Of a DNA stretch of 40,228 bases, positions 1-6,153 are shown piece after piece. Origin of the DNA: Bacteroidales bacterium. GTDB taxonomy: Bacteria; Bacteroidota; Bacteroidia; Bacteroidales; F082. The stretch is from NCBI GenBank assembly GCA_024400195.1, contig JAKSNC010000015.1, positions 1-40,228 on the forward strand, written 5' to 3'. Within the stretch, counting starts at the first letter, position 1, and every line of letters starts with the position of its first letter. The position numbers were made by a program, and so were the translations under genes. A model generated the notes under the pieces. It ran no database searches and had not been told where the DNA came from. It was given only the letters and a program-made list of their open reading frames with translations.

Positions 1-79
1 ATTACTAATTACTAATTACTAATTACTAATTACTAATTACTAATTACTAATTACTAATTACTGGTTACTGGTTACTGAT
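1..79. repeat. Heptamer tandem repeat (attacta)n
   Basis: The window opens inside a tandem array with a strict 7-bp period. There are about eight or nine copies of attacta, followed by variant copies ctggtta, ctggtta and ctgatta. The array reaches the window edge, so its full length is unknown. It ends at the stop codon of the transposase remnant. It belongs to the same class of 7-8 bp arrays found in five other gaps of this window. Confidence 0.95.
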
Positions 80-603
80 TAATAGTCTGCGTAAATGGGT
101 TCTTCCGTCGTCTCGAAGACGGTGTTGGCCTCGATTGCTAACCGCGCGTCGTTGCGTCTGTCCTTGTGCTGGCCGCGCGAGTCTGTTATCATGAGCTTCT
201 GCAGTGTGTCGAGCGCCTTCGTGTTGTCGATGAGCGCCGCCGCCGTGTCCAAGTAGCCGCCGAGACGCTCCGTGATTCTGTTTTCCTGACGGCGGTTGAA
301 GTCAAGCACGCGGTCGAGTTCGGCGCGGTCGCCCTCCCTGCGGTCGGCAAGCGCCATCGGCTGCACGTACTTCTCCTCAAGCATGAAGCGCAGCGTCTCG
401 TCTTCGTTCACCGCCAGCACCCTGCTCTTGTCGTCGGGGTCGAAGCGCACCTCCCAGCGCGTCGAGGCGTGGGCGCGGAAGTTCGGGTCGAAGCAGTCGT
501 AGTCGTGCTTGACACCGCCTATCGTCACCTTCAGGCCGCTGCCCTGAAGGAGGTTGCGGCTGCCCGTCGTGCTGCCGTACAGCATCAGGTACTGGTCGAG
601 TTC
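79..603 (-). pseudogene. Mu-type transposase, C-terminal fragment
   Basis: The frame is open from about 603 down to the stop at 79 and encodes roughly 174 residues; a stop codon lies just upstream at 607-609. It resembles the C-terminal beta-barrel and tail of MuA-like transposases: an IGGVKHDYD segment, then WEVRFDPDDKSRVLAV, then a charged helical tail. The DDE catalytic core that should precede it is absent. The first ATG (585) is internal to the family match, because the residues just before it (LDQYL) also read as protein. The DNA is visibly more GC-rich than the rest of the window, as expected for acquired DNA. I regard it as a remnant, not a working transposase. The family call rests on recognition of the motif and not on a search. 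Confidence 0.6.
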
Positions 604-727
604 GCTCTACTCGTCCTATCCCAACGACGCGTACTACATGTACTTCAATTCGGGCGATGTCAATCCGCAGAGCAACAACGTCCGGTACCACGGGTGCGCT
701 GTGCGTCCTGTGCGTGCTGCTCGGTAG
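590..727 (+). pseudogene. FISUMP/fimbrillin-like surface protein, C-terminal fragment
   Basis: Read in the frame of 602, the plus strand gives YWSSS, then SSYPNDAYYMYFNSGDV, and ends AVRPVRAAR before a TAG at 725-727. This matches the C-terminus of Bacteroidota paralogous surface proteins (FISUMP/DUF1566-type), which typically end in a FNSG...RPVR pattern. Only about 45 codons remain and no start codon belongs to it. Its 5' end collides with the 5'-truncated transposase gene on the other strand at about 590-603. The protein would have been secreted and adhesin-like. As it stands it cannot be expressed as such. Confidence 0.6.
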
Positions 728-854
728 TTCTTAGAATTTAACCTGCCTTGTCGAGGAAGAAGAAGCCCCGTCCTGCTGCGGGGTGGTTGCATGGGCAACG
801 GCGCCCGCCCGCAGGCGGGCTACCAAGCCGTTGTCCGGCAGCCACTTTGCAGCT

Positions 855-945
855 GTTAACGTGGGTTTGCTCCACTCGCTTCGCTCGGTCGCGAGAGGAA
901 GTTGTTCGTTAACATGGGTTTGCTCCACTCGCTACGCTCGGTCGC
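855..945. repeat. Two direct 38-bp repeats
   Basis: Positions 855-892 and 908-945 are near-identical copies 53 bp apart, both starting gttaac and both containing tttgctccactcgct and cgctcggtcgc. They differ at two positions. The cores look like the reverse-complement cousins of the gtcattgtgagcgaccg element found further right, since they share gcgaccgag...gag when reversed. Confidence 0.8.
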
Positions 946-978
946 AATGACGGGCGGTTTGTTTGAAAAAACTAAAAA

Positions 979-1025
979 AAGTAGTTGTTGGTGTTGCGGC
1001 GAAGCCGCAACACCAACAACTACTT
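979..1025 (-). terminator. 22-bp perfect hairpin, probable minus-strand terminator
   Basis: Positions 979-1000 and 1004-1025 are perfect reverse complements around a 3-nt loop (gaa on plus, ttc on minus). On the minus strand the stem is followed by a run of seven Ts (972-978), then agtttttt. This is the layout of an intrinsic terminator for transcripts coming from the hydrolase gene at 1385-2029, about 360 bp upstream. On the plus strand the stem is not followed by a T run. The stem is unusually long for a terminator, so it could also be a mobile inverted-repeat remnant. Confidence 0.6.
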
Positions 1026-1043
1026 ATACCACCAATTGACGCC

Positions 1044-1138
1044 GTCATTGTGAGCGACCGCAGGGAGTCGAACAATCTCTGTTTAGTCCTCCCAATTGTC
1101 GCACGTCATTGTGAGCGACCGCAGGGAGTCGAACAATC
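1044..1138. repeat. Dispersed 34-bp repeat, two copies
   Basis: Copies at 1044-1077 and 1105-1138 are identical over 34 bp, starting gtcattgtgagcgaccgcag and ending gtcgaacaatc. Further copies lie at 1330-1357 (5' truncated) and 30445-30478. Similar gtcattg(c/t)gag... elements are common intergenic repeats in many bacterial genomes; their function is not known to me. Confidence 0.9.
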
Positions 1139-1154
1139 GTCGGCGCGACAAGTT

Positions 1155-1330
1155 TAATGCGTAATTCGTAATGCGTAATTCGTAATGTTTTTTGACCTTA
1201 AACGGTTAAAAGGTAAAGAAAATAAAGAAAGTAAAGAGAGGTCAAGAAGTTCAGACGTTCTGAAGTTAAGAGGTCAAAAAGTCAAAAAGTCAAATTGTCA
1301 AATCGTCAAAAGCTCACGGCTAACGGCTAA
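1155..1330. repeat. Composite 7/8-bp tandem-repeat island A
   Basis: Several short tandem arrays follow one another: taatgcg/taattcg heptamers (about 1155-1188), a gacctt/aaacggtt segment, an aaag-rich stretch, a small inverted repeat (ttcaga-cgt-tctgaa at 1250-1264), five octamers of the form gtcaaann (about 1273-1313), then acggcta heptamers. It is flanked on both sides by the dispersed 34-bp repeat. The same series in the same order recurs at 30445-30675. Confidence 0.85.
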
Positions 1331-1357
1331 TTGTGAGCGACCGCAGGGAGTCGAACA
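1330..1357. repeat. Dispersed repeat, truncated copy
   Basis: This is a 5'-shortened copy of the 34-bp element (attgtgagcgaccgcaggga, then gtcgaaca). It diverges at its 3' end and closes island A. Confidence 0.8.
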
Positions 1358-1384
1358 TGGTTTAGGAGGGTGCGTTCAATCAGT

Positions 1385-2029
1385 TCATAATTCTTCTGTC
1401 AGTCCTCTGCGTTTCTCGTCGCCGATAGTCGTTTCGCCGCCGTGTCCAGGATAGCAGACAGTCTCATTTGGAAGTTCGAATAAACGTAAAAGACTGGCTT
1501 TTAATTCTTTTCTACTTGCTCCGGGAAGGTCGTAACGTCCATAGCTTCCTTCAAAAAGTGTGTCGCCGGTGAAGACGAAACCGCCTTTTTCACAATAAAG
1601 ACAAATACTTCCCTTCGCATGACCCGGCGTCAGAATTACCTTTAATTCGTCATCGCCTACTTTTATGATGTCGTTGTCGTGCAGCTCCTTTTTCGGAACG
1701 ACGACTTTCTTCATGTCAAAATTCCATCCGAAGGCAGCCGCAAACATCCACGATTTTTTGAAATACTCGAAACCATCGGGATGAGCCGCCAAATCAACAC
1801 CGAAACGCTGTTGTAGCGCGTAAGCCCCGGCCATGTGGTCAATGTGTCCGTGCGTGAATATTAAATCGTTGATATTTAATTTCTTATGTTCAATATAACT
1901 TATCAACATCATTTCTTCGCTTTCGCCATAACAGCCCGGGTCGATGATAATGCAGTCGTCGTTGTCGTTGCTCACAATGTAGGTGTTGACACCAATTGGA
2001 TTGAAAATAAGTCTTTCTATCTTTAACAT
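1385..2029 (-). CDS. MBL-fold metallo-hydrolase (glyoxalase II-like)
   Basis: A 214-residue cytosolic metallo-beta-lactamase-fold hydrolase. The metal-binding motif THGHIDH is at residues 59-65. Further ligand positions are visible as LTPGHAKGS, FTGDTLF and the late YPGHGGE. This set is typical of the small hydroxyacylglutathione-hydrolase-like group, whose members often hydrolyse thioesters, but the substrate cannot be read from sequence. Length is normal for the group. Start ATG at 2029 begins MLKIERLIF, directly at the fold. It is a single gene diverging from the ribonucleotide reductase gene. A poor promoter match (cAAAGTTT at 2054-2061 on plus) lies just upstream. Its transcript probably ends at the hairpin 979-1025. 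Confidence 0.85.
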   Translation of the reverse strand: MLKIERLIFNPIGVNTYIVSNDNDDCIIIDPGCYGESEEMMLISYIEHKKLNINDLIFTHGHIDHMAGAYALQQRFGVDLAAHPDGFEYFKKSWMFAAAFGWNFDMKKVVVPKKELHDNDIIKVGDDELKVILTPGHAKGSICLYCEKGGFVFTGDTLFEGSYGRYDLPGASRKELKASLLRLFELPNETVCYPGHGGETTIGDEKRRGLTEEL

Positions 2030-2139
2030 CTATTTTTCCTTATTCTTTTTATGCAAAGTTTGGATATTTTGGCACGGCAAAAAAATATTTATCTTAAAAT
2101 TTATTAACAAAATACGTTGATAAAAAAAACGGGAAGATT

Positions 2140-2172
2140 TTTGTGCGTGAATAAATTCTTTTTATAGTTTTG
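2140..2172 (+). promoter_or_regulatory. Bacteroidota-type promoter for nrdJ
   Basis: TTTG at 2140-2143 and TAgtTTTG at 2165-2172 are separated by 21 bp, matching the -33/-7 consensus of the Bacteroidota housekeeping sigma factor. Transcription would start near 2179, giving a leader of about 57 nt to the ATG at 2237. I see no cobalamin riboswitch in the leader; it is too short for one. Confidence 0.7.
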
Positions 2173-2236
2173 CAAGACGATAATTGAAAACGAAAAATTA
2201 CCTTATTACACATAAAAACAATTGATTATCAGTAAT

Positions 2237-4966
2237 ATGGCGGCTAATAAAAAACAACAGGAAAGTTTAGGCCTTTTCTCGGGGTTGGGCTTGTTCGATT
2301 TGAAGGATGAGAAGAAGTCTTTAGGCGAAAAACTTGTCGAAATCAGGAACGAAAACAAGTTTTTTGAAGAGAAAGTGTATGCGGATAATCAGTCAAAAAA
2401 AGAGTTCAATCAGGAAGTAAAGGAGCAGGAAAAAATGGAGAGAAGAACTTATTCCACGGCAGAGATATTGAAGGCAACGGTCGAGTATTTTCATGGTGAT
2501 AATCTGGCCGCCGACGTGTGGATGAATAAATATGCGCTGAAGGACAGCGACGGAAACATCTTTGAGCTTACGCCTGACGATATGCATCATCGTATTGCGT
2601 CGGAGATTGCGCGTATTGAGAAGCGTTATCCCAATCCGATGAGCGAGCAGGAGATTTTTGATGTATTGAAGGACTTCCGTTACATCGTGCCTCAGGGCAG
2701 TCCTATGGCCGGAATAGGTAACAACCTTCAGATTTCGTCTCTTTCAAACTGTTTTGTGATAGGTACAAAAGGCAGTTCTGATTCGTACGGCGCCATCATG
2801 AAGATAGATCAGGAACAGGTTCAGCTGATGAAGCGCAGAGGCGGAGTCGGTCACGACCTTTCACATATCCGTCCTACCGGCAGTCCGGTTAAAAACTGTG
2901 CCTTGACTTCAACTGGCGTGGTGCCTTTCATGGAGCGTTATTCCAACTCCACCAAGGAAGTCGCGCAAGACGGTCGCCGTGGTGCTTTGATGATGAGTAT
3001 CAGTATAAAACATCCGGATGCGGAACGCTTTATCGACGCAAAGATGGTTCAGGGCAAGATAACGAATGCCAACGTCTCCGTCCGTATCACTGATGACTTC
3101 ATGCGTGCCGTTGTTGAGAACAAACCCTTCGTCCAGCAATATCCTGTTGACTCCGATAATCCGAAATTTACGCAAACCATCGATGCCCGCAAACTCTGGG
3201 ATAAGATAATACATAACGCTTGGGCTTCGGCTGAACCGGGAGTCCTTTTCTGGGATACCATCATCCGCGAGTCGGTGCCGGACTGCTATGCCAACCTCGG
3301 CTTCAGAACTATAAGTACAAACCCATGCGGAGAGATACCGCTCTGTCCTTACGACAGCTGCCGTCTTCTCGCCATCAATCTTTATAGTTATGTCGAGAAA
3401 CCTTTCACTTCGGAGGCGAAGTTTAACACGGCACTCTTCTCCAAACACGTCAGAATGGCTCAGCGTATGATGGACGACATCATCGACCTCGAACTTGAAA
3501 AGGTGGATGCCATCCTTGAAAAGATTTATTCCGACCCTGAAGAGGAAGAAGTGAAAGCTACGGAGATAAACCTTTGGAAGAACATACGCAGAAAGGCTTT
3601 GCAAGGCCGCCGTACAGGTATCGGCATCACCGCCGAAGGCGATATGTTGGCAGCTCTCGGCAAACGTTACGCTTCCGAAGATGCGATTTCGTTCTCGACA
3701 GATGTACACAAACTTCTTGCACACGAGGCTTATTGCTCGTCGGTCACATTGGCGAAGGAACGCGGTGCTTTTGAGGTTTTTGATGCAGATCGCGAGAAGA
3801 ACAACCCGTTCATCAAGCGCCTCCGCGAGATGGATGAGAATCTTTATAAGGACATGCTCAGATATGGTCGCCGCAACATCGCAATGCTTACCATCGCGCC
3901 GACAGGCTCGGTGAGTATCTGCACGCAGACGACATCAGGCATTGAGCCGGTCTTCATGGTCTCGTACAAACGCCGCCGCAAAGTCAATCCGAACGACAAA
4001 GAGTCGAAGATAAACTATACCGACAGCGACGGCAACAGTTTTGAAGAATACAACGTCTTCCACCCCAAGTTTATGACGTGGTTGGAAGTGAACGGATATA
4101 ACGTTGAGGAAGTCAAAGGTTACGACGACGATAAACTCGCGGAAATAATATCAAAATCACCTTATTACAAGGCGACATCTAACGACATCGACTGGGTGAG
4201 CAAGGTTAAGATGCAGGGCGATATTCAGAAATGGGTTGACCATTCCATCAGCGTAACCGTGAATGTGCCTTCTGACGTCACCGAGGAACTCGTCAGCAAG
4301 ATTTATCAGACGGCTTGGGAATGCGGCTGCAAGGGGATGACAATTTATCGTGACGGCTCGCGTTCGGCTGTTCTTGTTAAGAAAGAAGACAAGAAAGAGG
4401 AAAAAGCCGCTGCCGCCATCATCGAAAATCGTCCTCCGGTGCGCCCGAAGACTCTTGAATGCGATGTCGTCAAATTCCAAAATAATTATGAGAAGTGGAC
4501 GGCTTTCGTCGGAAAGATAGACAATAAACCATACGAAATCTTCCTCGGCAAGTCGGACGACTTCTTCATTCCTCCTTTCGTCGAGACAGGTTGGATTATC
4601 AAGAACAAAGATGAAGACGGTAAGTCGCGTTACGACTTCCAATACATTGATAAACAGGGTTATAAGGGTATGATGGAAGGTCTTTCGCGTTCGTCGAACA
4701 AAGAGTTCTGGAATTATGCCAAGCTCATCAGCGGCGTGTTGCGTCAGGGAATGCCGATTGCCATGGTTGTCGATTTGATTCAGCACCTGAATGTTGACGA
4801 AGACAATATCAACACGTGGAAAAACGGTATTGCGCGTGCCTTGAAACGCTATATTCCAAACGGCACAGTCGATGAGAAAGAGAAATGCCCGACATGCGGT
4901 GAGCCTCTTGTCTTTGAAGACGGCTGCAAACACTGCAGAAACTGCGGTTACTCGAAGTGCGGTTGA
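2237..4966 (+). CDS. nrdJ: Adenosylcobalamin-dependent ribonucleotide reductase (class II)
   Basis: Reduces ribonucleotides to deoxyribonucleotides with a B12-generated thiyl radical, without needing oxygen. The product is 909 residues from ATG 2237; a TTG at 2222 is in frame but less likely. Visible signatures are SLSNCFVIG (one redox Cys, near residue 172), STNPCGEIPL (radical-site Cys, near 363), the ITAEGDMLAALG and TIAPTGS segments, and a C-terminal zinc ribbon CPTCG...CKHCRNCG that probably carries the electron-relay cysteines. Relatives I recall begin at the equivalent of MERRTY. Here about 66 charged residues precede that point. An ATG at 2435 with AGGAG at 2421-2425 is a possible alternative start. 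It stands alone between its own promoter and a convergent flavin reductase. Confidence 0.95.
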   Translation: MAANKKQQESLGLFSGLGLFDLKDEKKSLGEKLVEIRNENKFFEEKVYADNQSKKEFNQEVKEQEKMERRTYSTAEILKATVEYFHGDNLAADVWMNKYALKDSDGNIFELTPDDMHHRIASEIARIEKRYPNPMSEQEIFDVLKDFRYIVPQGSPMAGIGNNLQISSLSNCFVIGTKGSSDSYGAIMKIDQEQVQLMKRRGGVGHDLSHIRPTGSPVKNCALTSTGVVPFMERYSNSTKEVAQDGRRGALMMSISIKHPDAERFIDAKMVQGKITNANVSVRITDDFMRAVVENKPFVQQYPVDSDNPKFTQTIDARKLWDKIIHNAWASAEPGVLFWDTIIRESVPDCYANLGFRTISTNPCGEIPLCPYDSCRLLAINLYSYVEKPFTSEAKFNTALFSKHVRMAQRMMDDIIDLELEKVDAILEKIYSDPEEEEVKATEINLWKNIRRKALQGRRTGIGITAEGDMLAALGKRYASEDAISFSTDVHKLLAHEAYCSSVTLAKERGAFEVFDADREKNNPFIKRLREMDENLYKDMLRYGRRNIAMLTIAPTGSVSICTQTTSGIEPVFMVSYKRRRKVNPNDKESKINYTDSDGNSFEEYNVFHPKFMTWLEVNGYNVEEVKGYDDDKLAEIISKSPYYKATSNDIDWVSKVKMQGDIQKWVDHSISVTVNVPSDVTEELVSKIYQTAWECGCKGMTIYRDGSRSAVLVKKEDKKEEKAAAAIIENRPPVRPKTLECDVVKFQNNYEKWTAFVGKIDNKPYEIFLGKSDDFFIPPFVETGWIIKNKDEDGKSRYDFQYIDKQGYKGMMEGLSRSSNKEFWNYAKLISGVLRQGMPIAMVVDLIQHLNVDEDNINTWKNGIARALKRYIPNGTVDEKEKCPTCGEPLVFEDGCKHCRNCGYSKCG

Positions 4967-5018
4967 TTTGGTGCGAAATTATTCAGGACAGGTTCTATAG
5001 GCAAGTTCTAAAAAAATT

Positions 5019-5588
5019 TTATTTTGCCTTTTTCTTCACCGAGAAGCCGAATCCGCCGAGTTGTTTTCCCAAAGTGTAGTATTTACCGTGTGAATATGCG
5101 ATGAGTCCTGAGTGGTTCAGTTGGAATGCGTCGGTGCCTTTGTCGAAATATTTTTCATCAGCATCGACTGCCACGACTTCGGCGACGAACACTGTGTGGG
5201 AGCCGAGGTCTTCTGTTTTGATAACCTTGCATTCGATATTGAGCGGCGACTCCGCTATGAGTGGCGCCTTTACCACTTGTCCGCGTTCCGGAGTGAGTCC
5301 CATATCGTGAAACTTGTTGCAGTCGCGTCCCGACTTCACGCCGCACCAGTCTGTTGCGCGGGCGAGTTCTTCCGTCGTGAGGTTTATCACAAATTCGCCG
5401 CTTTCCTTGATGATGTTGTAAGAGAAGCGTTCTTTTCTTATTGAGACGTAGCAGATGGGCGGTTCGCTGCACAGCGTGCCGGTCCATGCTGCCGTCATGA
5501 TGTTGTATTTTCCGTCAATATCGCCGCAGCTTACCATCACGACGGGCAGCGGATAAATCATTGTGCCTGGTTTGAAGGAACGTTTCAT
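5019..5588 (-). CDS. Flavin reductase-like, FMN-binding protein
   Basis: A 189-residue protein of the flavin-reductase/flavoredoxin fold. The N-terminal PLPVVMVSCGD and NIMTAAWTGTLCSEPP, then SIRKERFSYNIIKE and the GEFVINLTTEEL segment, are the usual FMN-binding core of this group. Such proteins bind FMN and pass electrons; the physiological partner is unknown. It is the last gene of the minus-strand dcw unit. Its ATG (5588) overlaps the purN stop by 4 nt (ATGA), so translation is probably coupled. I see no clear terminator in the 52 bp separating it from the convergent nrdJ. Confidence 0.85.
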   Translation of the reverse strand: MKRSFKPGTMIYPLPVVMVSCGDIDGKYNIMTAAWTGTLCSEPPICYVSIRKERFSYNIIKESGEFVINLTTEELARATDWCGVKSGRDCNKFHDMGLTPERGQVVKAPLIAESPLNIECKVIKTEDLGSHTVFVAEVVAVDADEKYFDKGTDAFQLNHSGLIAYSHGKYYTLGKQLGGFGFSVKKKAK

Positions 5589-6151
5589 ATCTGTTTCAAT
5601 AGTTTTTCGATTACTACAGGGAAGTTTTCCTGTTCGAGGACGTGAATCTTGGCAGCGAGGCTGTCGGCTGTCTCATTTGTGTCAAGAGCGACTTCTTTCT
5701 GAAAAATGATGTCGCCGCTGTCGTATTTCTCATTGACATAATGAATCGTTATACCCGAAAACTGTTCTTTTGCGGCAACAACAGCCTGATGAACATGTTC
5801 GCCGTAAAAGCCTTTTCCACCGTATTTGGGTAGCAGGGCGGGATGTATGTTGATGATTCTGTTGTGAAATGCCGTTATGAGAGTCGCAGGGACGAGCCAT
5901 AGGAAGCCAGCAAGGACTATCAGGTCGATGTGCATCTTTTTGAGTTCGTCGGCGAAGGATTGTTCTGAAAATTCTGCTTTAGTTATCATTTTCAGCGGGA
6001 TACCGAGGTTCTTCGCCCTTTCTTTGGCGTATGCCTTGTCGTTGTTACATACGACAAGGCTCACTTCGACGTCGTTTTTCTGCGAAAAATATTCTGCGAT
6101 GCGTTGCAGATTGGTACCATTACCTGAAACGAATATGGCTAATCTTTTCAT
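5585..6151 (-). CDS. purN: Phosphoribosylglycinamide formyltransferase
   Basis: Transfers the formyl group from 10-formyl-tetrahydrofolate to GAR in purine synthesis. The product is 188 residues, normal for PurN. It starts MKRLAIFVSGNGTNLQ, the phosphate-binding loop of the family. The catalytic Asn-His region is NIHPALLPKYGG and the catalytic Asp lies in YDSGDIIF; the folate site segment GITIHYVNEKYDSG is intact. It sits 2 nt after the ftsZ stop and overlaps the next gene by 4 nt, so it is read with the division cluster. I see no purine regulatory site of its own. Confidence 0.93.
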   Translation of the reverse strand: MKRLAIFVSGNGTNLQRIAEYFSQKNDVEVSLVVCNNDKAYAKERAKNLGIPLKMITKAEFSEQSFADELKKMHIDLIVLAGFLWLVPATLITAFHNRIINIHPALLPKYGGKGFYGEHVHQAVVAAKEQFSGITIHYVNEKYDSGDIIFQKEVALDTNETADSLAAKIHVLEQENFPVVIEKLLKQI

Positions 6152-6153
6152 TA

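Larger units (their letters stand above)
728..1384. other. Repeat-rich noncoding stretch
   Basis: I see no credible gene here. In order the stretch holds: a small GC hairpin near 770-786 (ccccg/cgggg) that may be the old terminator of the surface-protein gene; a 7-bp-stem hairpin at 803-820 (gcccgcc/ggcgggc); two direct 38-bp repeats (855-892, 908-945); the 22-bp hairpin at 979-1025; three copies of a dispersed gtcattgtgagcgaccgcag element; and the composite tandem-repeat island at 1155-1330. The short frames crossing it are made of these repeats. Confidence 0.8.

Noticed and set aside
166-741. A 191-codon plus-strand open frame
   Set aside because: It lies opposite the GC-rich transposase remnant, which has recognisable protein motifs; the plus frame has none and its composition (Val/Ala/Arg-rich) is typical of an antisense shadow.
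731-1454. Three short open frames across the repeat stretch
   Set aside because: Their codons are made of the dispersed and tandem repeats, so they are open by composition and not by selection.
2030-2236. Cobalamin riboswitch before the B12-dependent reductase
   Set aside because: The expected conserved B12-box elements are not present, and the leader after the predicted start is only about 57 nt.
4967-5018. Bidirectional terminator between nrdJ and the flavin reductase
   Set aside because: There are A/T runs but no stable stem; too weak to call.
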